This document shows positions 55,523 through 64,000 of a stretch of DNA of 64,000 nt, piece after piece. Both the position numbers and the translations under genes were made by a program. Source of the DNA: Lonicera japonica (lineage: Eukaryota > Streptophyta > Magnoliopsida > Dipsacales > Caprifoliaceae); the NCBI GenBank assembly GCA_021464415.1, contig JAKCWG010000439.1, positions 1-64,000 of the forward strand, given 5' to 3'. The notes below the pieces were generated by a model. The model was not told the DNA's origin and did not search any database. It saw nothing but the letters and a program-made list of their open reading frames with translations. Positions within the stretch are counted from its first letter, which is position 1, and each line of letters starts with the position of its first letter.

Positions 55523-56930
55523 GATTGGTTTTCTTTGATACTGCGTACGGATTGAACTAGCCATGTTGTCCAGTTAAATCTATTCATGCATGTTATTGTT
55601 GGATAGAACGTATAACTCGCTAACCCTTGTTTTGCAGTGTTCTTGTGCCGCTATTATGGTCACATAGTTATGTTTTATGTGATTGGATCCCACGATTTTT
55701 TTTGTTCGTGGTTAATTTTAATGTGCATGATGATTTGGGTTTTATTCATGGTTGTAAATTAAATTTAGATCAGATTTGTGAATTCCTTAAAAGGAGGCAC
55801 ATGATCTATGTAATTTTATTTACAGTTTAGATATAATAGTTTATGTGTGAACTCCTTAAATGGAGGCATAAGACCTTTGTATCTAAGATTGCAGTTTCTT
55901 TAACGAAGAACGTTGAAGAAGGCGTTTCCACCAAGGTTGATTCCCGACATAGTCAGTGAAGTGGCGACGTAGGTCGTGACAGGTTTTTCAACAGACTAGG
56001 GATGATGAAGCTTGGACCATAATAGCAGGGATTTAATTATTCTTATTATTGAGTGGTTTAATGCTTTGTGTGATTGTGTGTTGGTCATATGTGTTTTGAT
56101 TATTAGGTTTCCTTATAATTTTGGACAACATGGATACGTGATCATACCTAGATAACCTATTATTTTATATTTAGTTCTTGTCAAATTAAAAAATGGTATT
56201 TAAATTTAAATTTTGCGTAATTGAAAAATATAAGTTTTTTTTTAAAAAACAGCAGCAAAATAATTTTTTGCACATGTCTTTTATATTTCATACCCTTGTA
56301 TTTTAATTGACTAGAATTTAATATAAAATTTTCTTAACCCTCAGCAAATAATATTTTAAAATACTAAGTAGGTGAGGGATTTTTTCACATAAAAATCCCA
56401 CGGTCTCCATCATTGGTCTGTAGATGATGTAATTTATTCTTCGTGTGTGTTATAGTGCTCACCTCCATATCGGAAAGAATAGATTGCGGAATCATTGTAC
56501 AAATTTCACTGACTAATAATTTTAAATGATGGGATTTATTTTTCGTGTGGGTTTTAGTGCTCACCTCCATATCGGAGAGAATAAATTGCAGAATCATTGG
56601 ACTAAATCAAATGATGGTATACACTTAGATATAAATAATAGTATGCTCTCCAACTGAGTCTCTACTATTATTTGTAGGACCAAAGGAAGTCGGCTATTTA
56701 AATTTTACTTGACAATAATGGATTGTCTATATAGTATGTATTGCTTGACGATAAAGGATTGTCTAGATAGTAAAATTTAATAGGTTTACATCTGTCTAAG
56801 AAATAATGAATAATAGATGACCTCATTAACGGGGCATATTGTTCAAAGTCTTAGGCTGCTGGCGAATGCTTTTTGAAATGGTAGAGGGTACCATTTTTAA
56901 TTATTATCAACTAAAACAAATTGATTGGAC
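55523..56930 (+). other. COP2B leader
   Basis: About 1.4 kb, non-coding, closely matching the COP2A leader. It contains the two-unit repeat (56418-56603) and a 67-codon frame (55627-55830) that is also open in COP2A but has no other sign of being a gene. Confidence 0.75.
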
Positions 56931-57690
56931 TTAATTATATTGACTAAAAAAGTGAAGTTGAACATTGTGCTTATTGTTAAAGAGTACAAGTTCGTGCTCA
57001 GTAAGTCTTGTCCAGCAGAACCTGGTAAGGGGGTGACCGACGACGAAACCTAGGCTTGCTGGAGGTGAAAAAAGGCTGATGAGATGGTGTGGTTTTACAT
57101 TCAGGCATTTTTATCAAATGTGCTACAACATTAGCATTAGTCTTTTGCCACCGCCTATGACATAATGTTGAACCTCAAAGATATTTTTAGGGATCAGGAT
57201 CATGCCGCAAGGCGAAACCTCATGAACACGACTATTGCTGAAGGAACCCCAGTTAAGGATCTTGTTTTAAAGATGATCGGTCTTCTGAATGAACTAAGAG
57301 ATCTTTAGAGCTGAAATCGATGGGAAAACTCAGGTCGATATCGTTCTCCAGTCGCTGCTGGATTTATTTAAGGGATTCCGACAGAATCACAACATGAATA
57401 AGCTTTATTCATTGTTGGAACTTCTTAAAGAATTCCAAGCAGTTGAGGAACTCCTTGGTAAGATGGATAGTACTCTAGTGGCTGAGAAAGTTTCAAATTC
57501 TATGCCCAAAATCAAGAAAGGAATAAGAAGAATGCATAATCTGCAGTCCCACAAGGAGCAGTGCGTGCAGCAGTCGCTAAACCTCTAGGAGTAGTGAAAA
57601 ATCCTATGGGCCAGTGTTTTCATTGTCAGTAGAAAGTGCATTTGAAGAAAGATTGTCCTAGTTTCCTAAACCGTTATAACAACTTATGTA
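56931..57690 (+). pseudogene. COP2B gag
   Basis: Copia Gag blocks in several frames: YDIMLNLKDIFRDQDHAARR, NTTIAEGTPVKDLVLKMIGL, EIDGKTQVDIVLQSLLDLF, HNMNKLYSLLELLKEFQAVE, and a zinc knuckle CFHCQ, stop, KVHLKKDCPS near 57617-57660. Frames are broken by stops in most blocks. Confidence 0.82.
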
Positions 57691-58350
57691 AATTTCATCT
57701 ATTTATTGTTGTATCTAGTTTAGTGGTCCGATCTACCAGTACCTGGTGTGTAGATTCGGGAGCCACTAATCATGTCTGCAATACTTTGTAGGGGTTCCAG
57801 GAAACCAGATAACTTAAAAATAGAGAAAACTTACATATGGGCAGCTACGAATGTGGCAATAGTTGCAGTAGAAGATATTTATCTTAAGTCTAGTCAGAAT
57901 AGGATATTAATGATTAAGGAATGTCTATATGTATCTTCCATTAGAAGAAATTTGATTTCTATTTCTAGATTGGTTGAGGACAAATAATTTGTTTATTTTA
58001 ATGCGGATAAGTTGGAATCAAGAACGAAAATGTGTTTCTTTGTTGCATATTGAAAAGGAACCAAGCGTGGTTTATTTAATAATCCTCAAGAATATAATGT
58101 TATTATTATCAATGCCAAATTCTTAGAAGAGGATTATATCATAGACCATATGCCCAGGAGTAGTGTTGTTGTAGTGGAAATAAGAGGAGAGAAAAATAGG
58201 GCACAATTCGTCTATACCATTAGTACGAGAGGAAATACCACAGTAAATGGATATCGACATTCCATTACCTTGTCATAGTGGGAGGATTGCCGATACTTGT
58301 GCACATCTTGAACAAATCACTAATACGTAAGTTCTTGAACTAACTCAATG
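57691..58350 (+). pseudogene. COP2B protease and integrase remnant
   Basis: Protease entry WCVDSGATNHVCNTL near 57745-57785 keeps the D-S-G active site. The pre-integrase region follows (ECLYVSSIRRNLISISRLVE). The integrase core is almost entirely missing: DNA runs into short unrelated frames, then to the RT linker at 58350, so about 1 kb has been deleted. Confidence 0.72.
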
Positions 58351-59905
58351 TGTGGATAGTGAGTTAGTATGTTCAATATTTGCTCAATGTACACAAACAC
58401 AAGTAGGGCCTCGTTGTAGTGGGAGGGTTGTTCGTCAACATGGTCATTTTGTGTTCTTGGGAGAGTCTTATGACAAGGTCTTTGATGAACAAGAAATGAA
58501 CCCTTTTAATTACAATGAAGTACTTCCAGATAAAGATACAGAGAATGGCAAAAGGGTTATGAAATCTGAAATAGAGTCTATGTACTCTAACAAAGTCTGA
58601 GATCTTGTAAAACCACCCAAAGGGATAAAACCTATCGGATGCAAGTGGGTATATAAGAGATAGAGAGGATTAGACGGGCTTAAATCAAGGCTTGTTGCTA
58701 AAAGGGATCACTCAGAAAGAAGGGGATCGATTATAATGAAACCTTTTTACCGGTAGCCATGCCAAAGTCTATTCGGATTCTCTTATCCATTGCGGCTCAT
58801 CTTGATTACGAGATTTGGCAAGTGGATGTCAAGACATATTTCCTTAATGGAAGTCTTGATAAAAGCATCTATATGATGTCAAGATATGCTTCCTTAATGC
58901 AAGCTCAAGAAGCCCATTTATGGGCTTAAGCAAGTGTCTAGATCTTGGAGCATCTGTTTTGACCATGCAATCAAATCTTTTGATTTTGATCAATATTCGG
59001 ATGAGTCTTGTGTGTACAAAAGGTGCAACGGAAGCGCGGTGGTATTCCAGGTATTGTATGTAGATAATATCTTACTTATTGGAAGCGATATGTGAATATT
59101 ATCTTCAGTGAGGGTATGGTTATCAAGTCAGCTCGATAAGAAGGACTTGGGAAAAGTCAGTCACATCCTTGGTATTAAGCTTATGCGAGATCGAAAAAAT
59201 AGGATGTTGGGCTTATTGCAAAGTACTTATATCGATACAATTCTTGCCAGATTTAGCATACAGGATTCCAAGAAAGGGTTTCTCCCATTTTAGGCATGGA
59301 ATCACTCTATCCAAGATCAGTGTCATAAGACAGATGATGAGATAGAGATGATGAGGGTAGTTCCTTATGCTTCGGCAGTAAGAAGCCTCATGTATGTTAT
59401 ATTGTGTACTAGACTAGACATCTGCTTTACCATTGATATGGTTAGCAGATATCAGTCTAATTCAGGGAAAGAACACTGAATTGCAGTAAAACATAAACTT
59501 AAGTACCTTAAAAGGACTCAAGATTTTATGTTGGTTTACTAGGCAAACAGTATGGTACCTGTTGGATACACAGATAAGGATTTTTAGTCAGAAGTTAGGA
59601 TTCTACAAAGTCAACTTCAGGTTATGTGCTTACTCTAAAAAGTGGAGTCATTGGTTGGAGGACTATCAAGCAGTCAGGCATTGCTGACTCCACTATGATA
59701 GCTTAATATGTGGTTGCTTTAGAAGCAGTTAAGGCAGCGGTTTGGCTCAGCAACTTCCATATGAATCTAGATGTGGCACCTTCTGTGTTATAAGCTATTT
59801 CACTTTATTTTGATAAAAGCGAAACGGTTGCGAACTCGAAAGAGCCGAGGATTCATAAGAAGGGAAAACACATAGAGTGTTCACGTTGAGGGAATGGGTG
59901 GGAGA
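58351..59905 (+). pseudogene. COP2B reverse transcriptase and RNase H
   Basis: Linker CSGRVVRQHGHFVFLGESYD; RT entry EIESMYSNKV, stop, DLVKPPKGIKPIGCKWVYKR; ETFLPVAMPKSIRILLSIAA; IWQVDVKTYFLNGSLDKSIY; a decayed active-site region near 59055-59090 (LYVDN, where YVDD is expected); KDLGKVSHILGIKLMRDRKN. RNase H near 59560-59880: VGYTDKDF, STSGYVLTLKSGVIGW, VALEAVKAAVWLSNF, EPRIHKKGKHIEC. Many stops. Confidence 0.85.
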
Positions 59906-59930
59906 CGCATAGCTGCATGGCTTTGAGTCT

Positions 59931-59949
59931 AAGTGGTAGATTGTTAGAG
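59931..59949 (+). promoter_or_regulatory. COP2B polypurine-tract region
   Basis: AAGTGGTAGATTGTTAGAG before TGATATAC. A purine-rich AAGTGG(G)AGA type tract is usual here in copia elements; one G appears mutated to T. If the LTR truly began at TGTTAGAG, eight bases would move into the LTR. Confidence 0.55.
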
Positions 59950-61413
59950 TGATATACTAAAAGCCATAATTTTCTTGTTGGTTTAGATATGTTATAAACT
60001 TGGTTTCGCTATTTTAATTAGAATTTTTATGGGCAATGGTTGCAATATATTATTTATTTAAATATTATGCATGTGTGTCTGTTATTCCATATAGTAGATG
60101 ATTTGTTGTGTAGAGTATAGCTTACACACAAAAGATCATATTATCGGTTCTTGTAGAATATATGTTTAATGGTTCACAGTCTTAGATGGAATTGGACACC
60201 CATCGATAGGATTATAGCACAAGTTTTAGTAGTTTCTCTTAACTACAGAAAACGGTATAGTTTTAACTCGTTGTGATAGTACACTTTGTGTGTATTGAAT
60301 AGGACTAGTTTGGGTTAGTTGTTTTTATACTGACTATATAAAACAATTTAAAATCTCATGGTTATTATGATTACTTATAATCTTAATCTTGAAATAAATA
60401 ATAGGCATATAAATATGTAGTGTTTGTTGTTTTGACTCATTAAGAGTAGATTCATTTATGGATCAATAATTTTCGTGAATTGGATGATGACACTATATGT
60501 ATGATGAATAATAATTATTGATGGAATCCACATCCCGGTATAGAGATTGATGATAGCTCCTTGAGAAGCTTATAAGTTTTTATCATTTCAAACCCTGCAG
60601 GTGGATTATGTTAATCCAATATATCAAATAAGTTAAGTGGTAGGCTCAAGGATTAAGAAGTCATAGAAATATAATTGCCAGTAATTTAATTTAAATGACG
60701 GTTATCTGTAATCTTAACGTGGGGAGAATAATAAGTATTTAATAATAAAGAGCTCGAAATATAATTTTAAGATAAGGACAGGAGTGCAATTATAATTCTT
60801 TAGTGGTGTAAATTATAATTCATGGAAGGAACTAATTCATAGTGGAATTAGGATTCCAGCTTTCCATAGGAAGCCAAAATACTTATCTCTCCTTAAGGTC
60901 CCTATCGTAGCCTTATATATACGTCGGCCTTGTCTCTTCTCATAATAACAATAATTCTCTTGAGTTAGGGTTTGTTCTTTTGAGAGAGGAGAAAATGTTG
61001 GTGATACCGTAGCCCACACTCAGTGCAAGATTTGATGGCGGAAGGAATACAATAGAAGATCTTTAGGTTTCTCAGCATAGCAGTCGTAAATTAATCATAA
61101 CTTTTGATCGCACCGTTGGATCGGGCTGATTTTTGGATATGTCATTCGGAACGTAAAGGTACAACGATTGAGCGAAAAATCAGGACGATCAGAGGTCGGT
61201 TCAGTGGCGAAAAAAATTAATTTTTGCAGCCCAGCAAGAATTAAAAAAATCTGACCAAATCGCAATTTGATGCTTTCAAACCCTAGTCTCCTCATATGGA
61301 TATTCTACATGATCGACAAAGGTGAAATCCCTTTATTCTTATAGGGTTTTAGCAAAAGTTTTTTGTTCAATCTATACGCAATATCAAACGATCCTGTATT
61401 TATGTCTCTATTA
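59950..61413 (+). repeat. COP2B 3' LTR
   Basis: 1464 bp, matching 48990-50454. Its last bases read CTCTATTA instead of CTCCATCA. It abuts CAS1 directly. No TSD could be matched, because the 5' end of COP2B is truncated. Confidence 0.9.
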
Positions 61414-61475
61414 GTCACATCCTTCCCCCCAAGGGAATCGACGTCTACGTTGACACACCGTACTATATGGGGTCC

Positions 61476-61487
61476 GCTCTTATACCA
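61476..61487 (-). promoter_or_regulatory. CAS1 primer binding site
   Basis: TGGTATAAGAGC, one base from the initiator-Met site TGGTATCAGAGC, two bases after the LTR end. Confidence 0.75.
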
Positions 61488-61602
61488 TTTGTAACGACCC
61501 GGTCCCACCTCAATATGATATTGTCCGCTTTGGGTATCGTCCAGCCAGGCCTGAGCCCCAGAACATCTACCCTCACGGCTTTGTTTCTGGAAGCTCACGA
61601 CC

Positions 61603-61680
61603 AGCTTCCCAGGGGGTCACCCATCCTGGGATTGCTCTGGTCCTCTACTCACTTAACTTCGGAGTTCTTATGGTATCCAA
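61603..61680 (-). repeat. 5S rRNA-derived segment in CAS1 LTR
   Basis: The minus strand carries GGATACCATAAGAACTCCGA, AGTTAAG, and CCAGGATGGGTGACCCCCTG with GGGAAG, in the order found in the 3' two thirds of plant 5S rRNA. The words around the internal promoter elements (AAGTTAAG of box A and GGATGGGTGACC of box C) remain. The 5' third is not recognisable. It is an LTR part, not a 5S gene. Confidence 0.85.
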
Positions 61681-61774
61681 AGCCAATGAGCCCCCAAAAG
61701 GCCTCGTGCTTAATTAGTAACCATATCTTACAATTCCTCCTCCCAAGGGAGTATTCCTTGCTCGCAGGGCATCA

Positions 61775-62501
61775 CTTAGAGGGGAGTTTGAATCCCTGGG
61801 GAAATCTGGCTTTTGGGTAGAGTGAATAGGCTTTCATGTCTGTAATCTCGTTTGCCCCTTTTATCAGAGAGATTCCCTTTTATATGGTCTTAATTTGTTC
61901 TTTTAATTTCTTCATTTCCTCACTCTCTTTCGATATCTCGTTGGACTGTTCCTGAGCTATGACTAATTCTGCATATACTGCCCAGAGTTGGTTTATATTT
62001 GGGTGGATATTCATTGGGAGGGGTTACCAGGGCTCGTGGTAGGACAGGCTTTGCAGGGATTTATGGCCATTGCTGGTATTGAGGTTCAAAACCTTGTTGG
62101 ACTTAGGGTCGAGGCCAGATGATGGGTGGCTCTTATTGCTGATAAGTAGGGCCTGAATCCGGGGCCCATTGGTTTTGGTTATTGGGGTCAGTTTAAAAGG
62201 GAACTGTTGGGATAGGACCCATTTGCTGTGGGTTAGCTCATTGGATTGGGCGGAGTGCTTATGATGACTGCCCTTGATTTGGATCTCGATTTGGTTGTAT
62301 TCGTTCAAACCCCAGTGCTGCAGTCATTTGGCTGACAACTCTTTCATTCGAATTCGAGTACTCTATTGCTTGGTAGTAAGGCGTGCTAGATTTTTGCTGA
62401 CGGTCATTAGTAAATGATGTATCTTGGCCGGGGTTGGGTGAACTACTGACGCATCGGCTAAGCTCTGCTATATTTCTGGGTTCTCACGCCCATCTTCCAT
62501 T
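61775..62501 (-). pseudogene. TAT2 gag N-terminal part
   Basis: ATG at 62501 (MEDGRENPEI then TAG). Frames below read MTVSKNLARLTTKQ, a Gln/Pro-rich zone, then NINQLWAVYAELVIAQEQSN, ISKESEEMKKLKEQIKTI (coiled-coil-like), and EITDMKAYSLYPKARFPQGF with KLP. The last part matches TAT1 LYPEAYYPVRFKMP. Coding stops there at the CAS1 edge and resumes at 54887. Several stops and frame changes; no product expected. Confidence 0.7.
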
Positions 62502-63378
62502 GTGGGTATGCTGGGTCTAACTAATCTTTTCGTATGATCTCGACCGATCCAACCTTCCAGACTGTCATCGTTTAGGGCTGTAGATGAAACCACGCAGTGG
62601 AGATCGATGAAGGACGACTATGGTACAACTCGATTTTTGCCAAAAGAACCACTAGAAAATAAAATCACCGAGGAAAGACTCGGATTTTGAAAAAGTGGGG
62701 GAAAAGAAGCCGTAGGGTGATACATCCCTTACGGCTGTTTGACAAGTATTTTATCTGACTCAATCTTACATGCAGCGCAAGTGTGCGAACGGTTAAGGCT
62801 TCAGGCTCCCTCATTTTTGGAAAGACCTTACGATATACCCCAAGGGCGGGTACGTGCAAGAATGTCACTATGATCTTTCTGTGATTCTAGATCAAGATGA
62901 ATTTATATCCATATAAGAGTATTTATTTATATTTATTTAGATGTCTATTAGATTGTGGATTCATGTACCAAATAGTTCCATTTTGCTGCATCCAAGATGT
63001 GTCTTCTGACAATGAGTAAGGTGTTCTCATCACTTCATATACCTCGGGGGCGTACTTGGCCAAGGAGAGTGGAAGTAAATGCTTTCGGTTTATGTTAGTC
63101 CAAGCAAGCCAACTCCCTACTCACTTATAATACTTCCAAGGGTTTGGGGTAATTTCACACTCGTAGAACCAATGCATGAATCGTGATGTGCGTGTAGAGT
63201 TCAAAAGGTCAGGTTTACGAATATCTTTATTTTTATTACGTATCTTCGGAAAAATCCCTTTTTTATTAAAAAGATTTATTTGCAATCAATTAACATAGAA
63301 AATAAGTAGGGAAAGGAGTAAAAGCAGATATTCAACAAATAAACAAAAGTTCACATATAAGAGCCTAGTTTTCTAAGG
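62502..63378 (-). other. TAT2 5' leader
   Basis: Non-coding. It shares with TAT1 the block around 63005-63085 (minus: CACTCTCCTTGGCCAAGTAC, CGAGGTATAT). Short open frames here have no support. Confidence 0.7.
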
Positions 63379-63396
63379 TCCCCAGTAGAGTCTCGA
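63379..63396 (-). promoter_or_regulatory. TAT2 primer binding site
   Basis: TCGAGACTCTACTGGGGA on the minus strand directly after the LTR end CATAG. It is close to the TGGCGACTCTGCTGGGGA-type site of Tat/Ogre elements and better preserved than in TAT1. Confidence 0.75.
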
Positions 63397-63397
63397 C

Positions 63398-64000
63398 TAT
63401 GAGAATCCGAAAATGCGACCCGTTGGTCTCGATCCCGTGTTTGGGTGTCTGAAACATTGAAAAGGATTCCGTCATTTTATTTGCTTCTAGGTGTTGATAA
63501 TTCATATCAGGTGTTCCTCTATCCTATTTCTAAATATAAGAGGGTTCGTTCAGAGTCGCGAGTACGTTTTGCGAAAAAAGGACAAAATAGTTATGTAAGA
63601 GGAAAGCCTACAGATAAGCCTTTCTTTTACACGTTTGTCTACGAAAGTAGGATTCTATAAGGTTCGGGAACTATATTACGGTTTGGGAAGGTGTTAAGTA
63701 CCCATTCCGCCATTTCGATCTCTAGTGGTCTTATATGTTTATTCTATGTTGAAAAACTTGGATGCTTTTACTGACAGTTTACTACTTTCTGAATAAAAAA
63801 CCCTAAATTTTGGGAAATCGAAAAAGGGAACCTTTGTGCTCCGGGATTCGATGTTTCTTTGTTTTAAAAGATGTAAAGACAAATGACAAAGCTTTTGTTT
63901 TGAAAGAGAATTTCTAGTATTATTTCCTCAGATAATAATGTCGGTCTTTCTCGTATTAATTATTTTGGGAAAATCCGGATCTTTTGTCAGATCTAATTCA
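63398..64000 (-). repeat. TAT2 5' LTR, leaves the window
   Basis: Minus-strand LTR end, sharing with the other Tat LTRs the block around 63660-63725 (GTTCGGGAACTA, then GGGAAGGTGTTAAGTACCCA in plus). It diverges clearly from the TAT1 LTR. The 5' end lies beyond 64000. Confidence 0.8.

Larger units (their letters stand above)
61414..61774 (-). mobile_element. CAS1: Cassandra-type TRIM remnant
   Basis: On the minus strand: an LTR of about 285 bp (61490-61774) carrying a 5S rRNA-like segment and ending GGTCGTTACA; primer site TGGTATAAGAGC (61476-61487); a very short internal region; a G-rich tract CTTGGGGGGAAGGA; then a few bases of a second LTR (TGTGAC) cut off by the COP2B LTR. No coding capacity, as expected for a TRIM. 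The outer LTR boundary is inferred from where TAT2 gag coding stops. The two LTR starts do not match well, so that edge is uncertain. Confidence 0.75.

Noticed and set aside
61603..61680. A genuine 5S rRNA gene
   Set aside because: Only part of the 5S sequence is present, it is diverged, and it sits within an LTR with a primer site beside it.

Overview
This is repeat-dense, AT-rich plant nuclear DNA. Nearly everything that can be identified is LTR retrotransposon: Ty1/copia, Ty3/gypsy of the Athila and Tat/Ogre types, one probable gypsy chromovirus, and a Cassandra-type TRIM carrying a 5S rRNA-derived segment. The mix points to a seed plant, probably a eudicot; the species cannot be told. No complete host gene was recognised. 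Possible host fragments are a candidate small secreted peptide (2337-2594, minus), one exon-like stretch (14190-14320, minus) and a weak F-box-like relic near 15.7 kb. Element names used below (COP1, ATH1-3, TAT1-2, COP2A/B, CHR1, CAS1) are labels for this window only.

Layout. 1-3225: AT-rich, with the peptide candidate and an old LTR end. 3226-11686: COP1, a minus-strand copia with 183-bp LTRs and target-site duplication (TSD) TTTTC, holding a solo LTR of the ATH1 family (8788-10447, TSD CAAAA). 11687-16891: mostly non-coding, with a tandem duplication, a palindrome pair and a LINE-type RNase H relic. 16892-22728: ATH1 (plus), 5' LTR through the start of integrase, broken by TAT1. TAT1 (plus) begins at 22729 and is itself split twice. 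Its LTR is split by ATH2 (minus, 22842-31333, TSD TCCTG), which contains a Tat-type solo LTR (27353-28615, TSD GCTTG). Its leader is split by ATH3 (minus, 32337-44382, TSD GTAAG), which contains a solo LTR of its own family (37441-39113, TSD ACACC). TAT1 then resumes at 44383 with leader and gag, and shows no recognisable pol. 48990-61413: two partial copies of one copia family (COP2A, COP2B) with a chromovirus-like gag (CHR1) and a minus-strand Tat gag fragment between them. 61414-61774: Cassandra remnant (CAS1). 61775-64000: 5' end of a minus-strand Tat element (TAT2), whose LTR leaves the window.

Insertion order follows from the nesting: ATH1, then TAT1 into its integrase, then ATH2 and ATH3 into TAT1, then solo LTRs into both. 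ATH3 is the best preserved: perfect 18-nt primer binding site, both LTRs, and gag-pol with three clear point lesions. All other coding regions are clearly pseudogenes except the COP1 gag, which is open for 297 codons.

The most interesting signals are non-coding. Each of three Athila families has its own unrelated tandem or palindromic array just upstream of the LTR TATA box. ATH2 and ATH3 also share a hairpin plus G-tract module, present once after pol and once beside the 3' LTR, and the LTR-adjacent stem shows a compensatory base-pair change between the two families. I found no CRISPR, tRNA gene or defence-like system.
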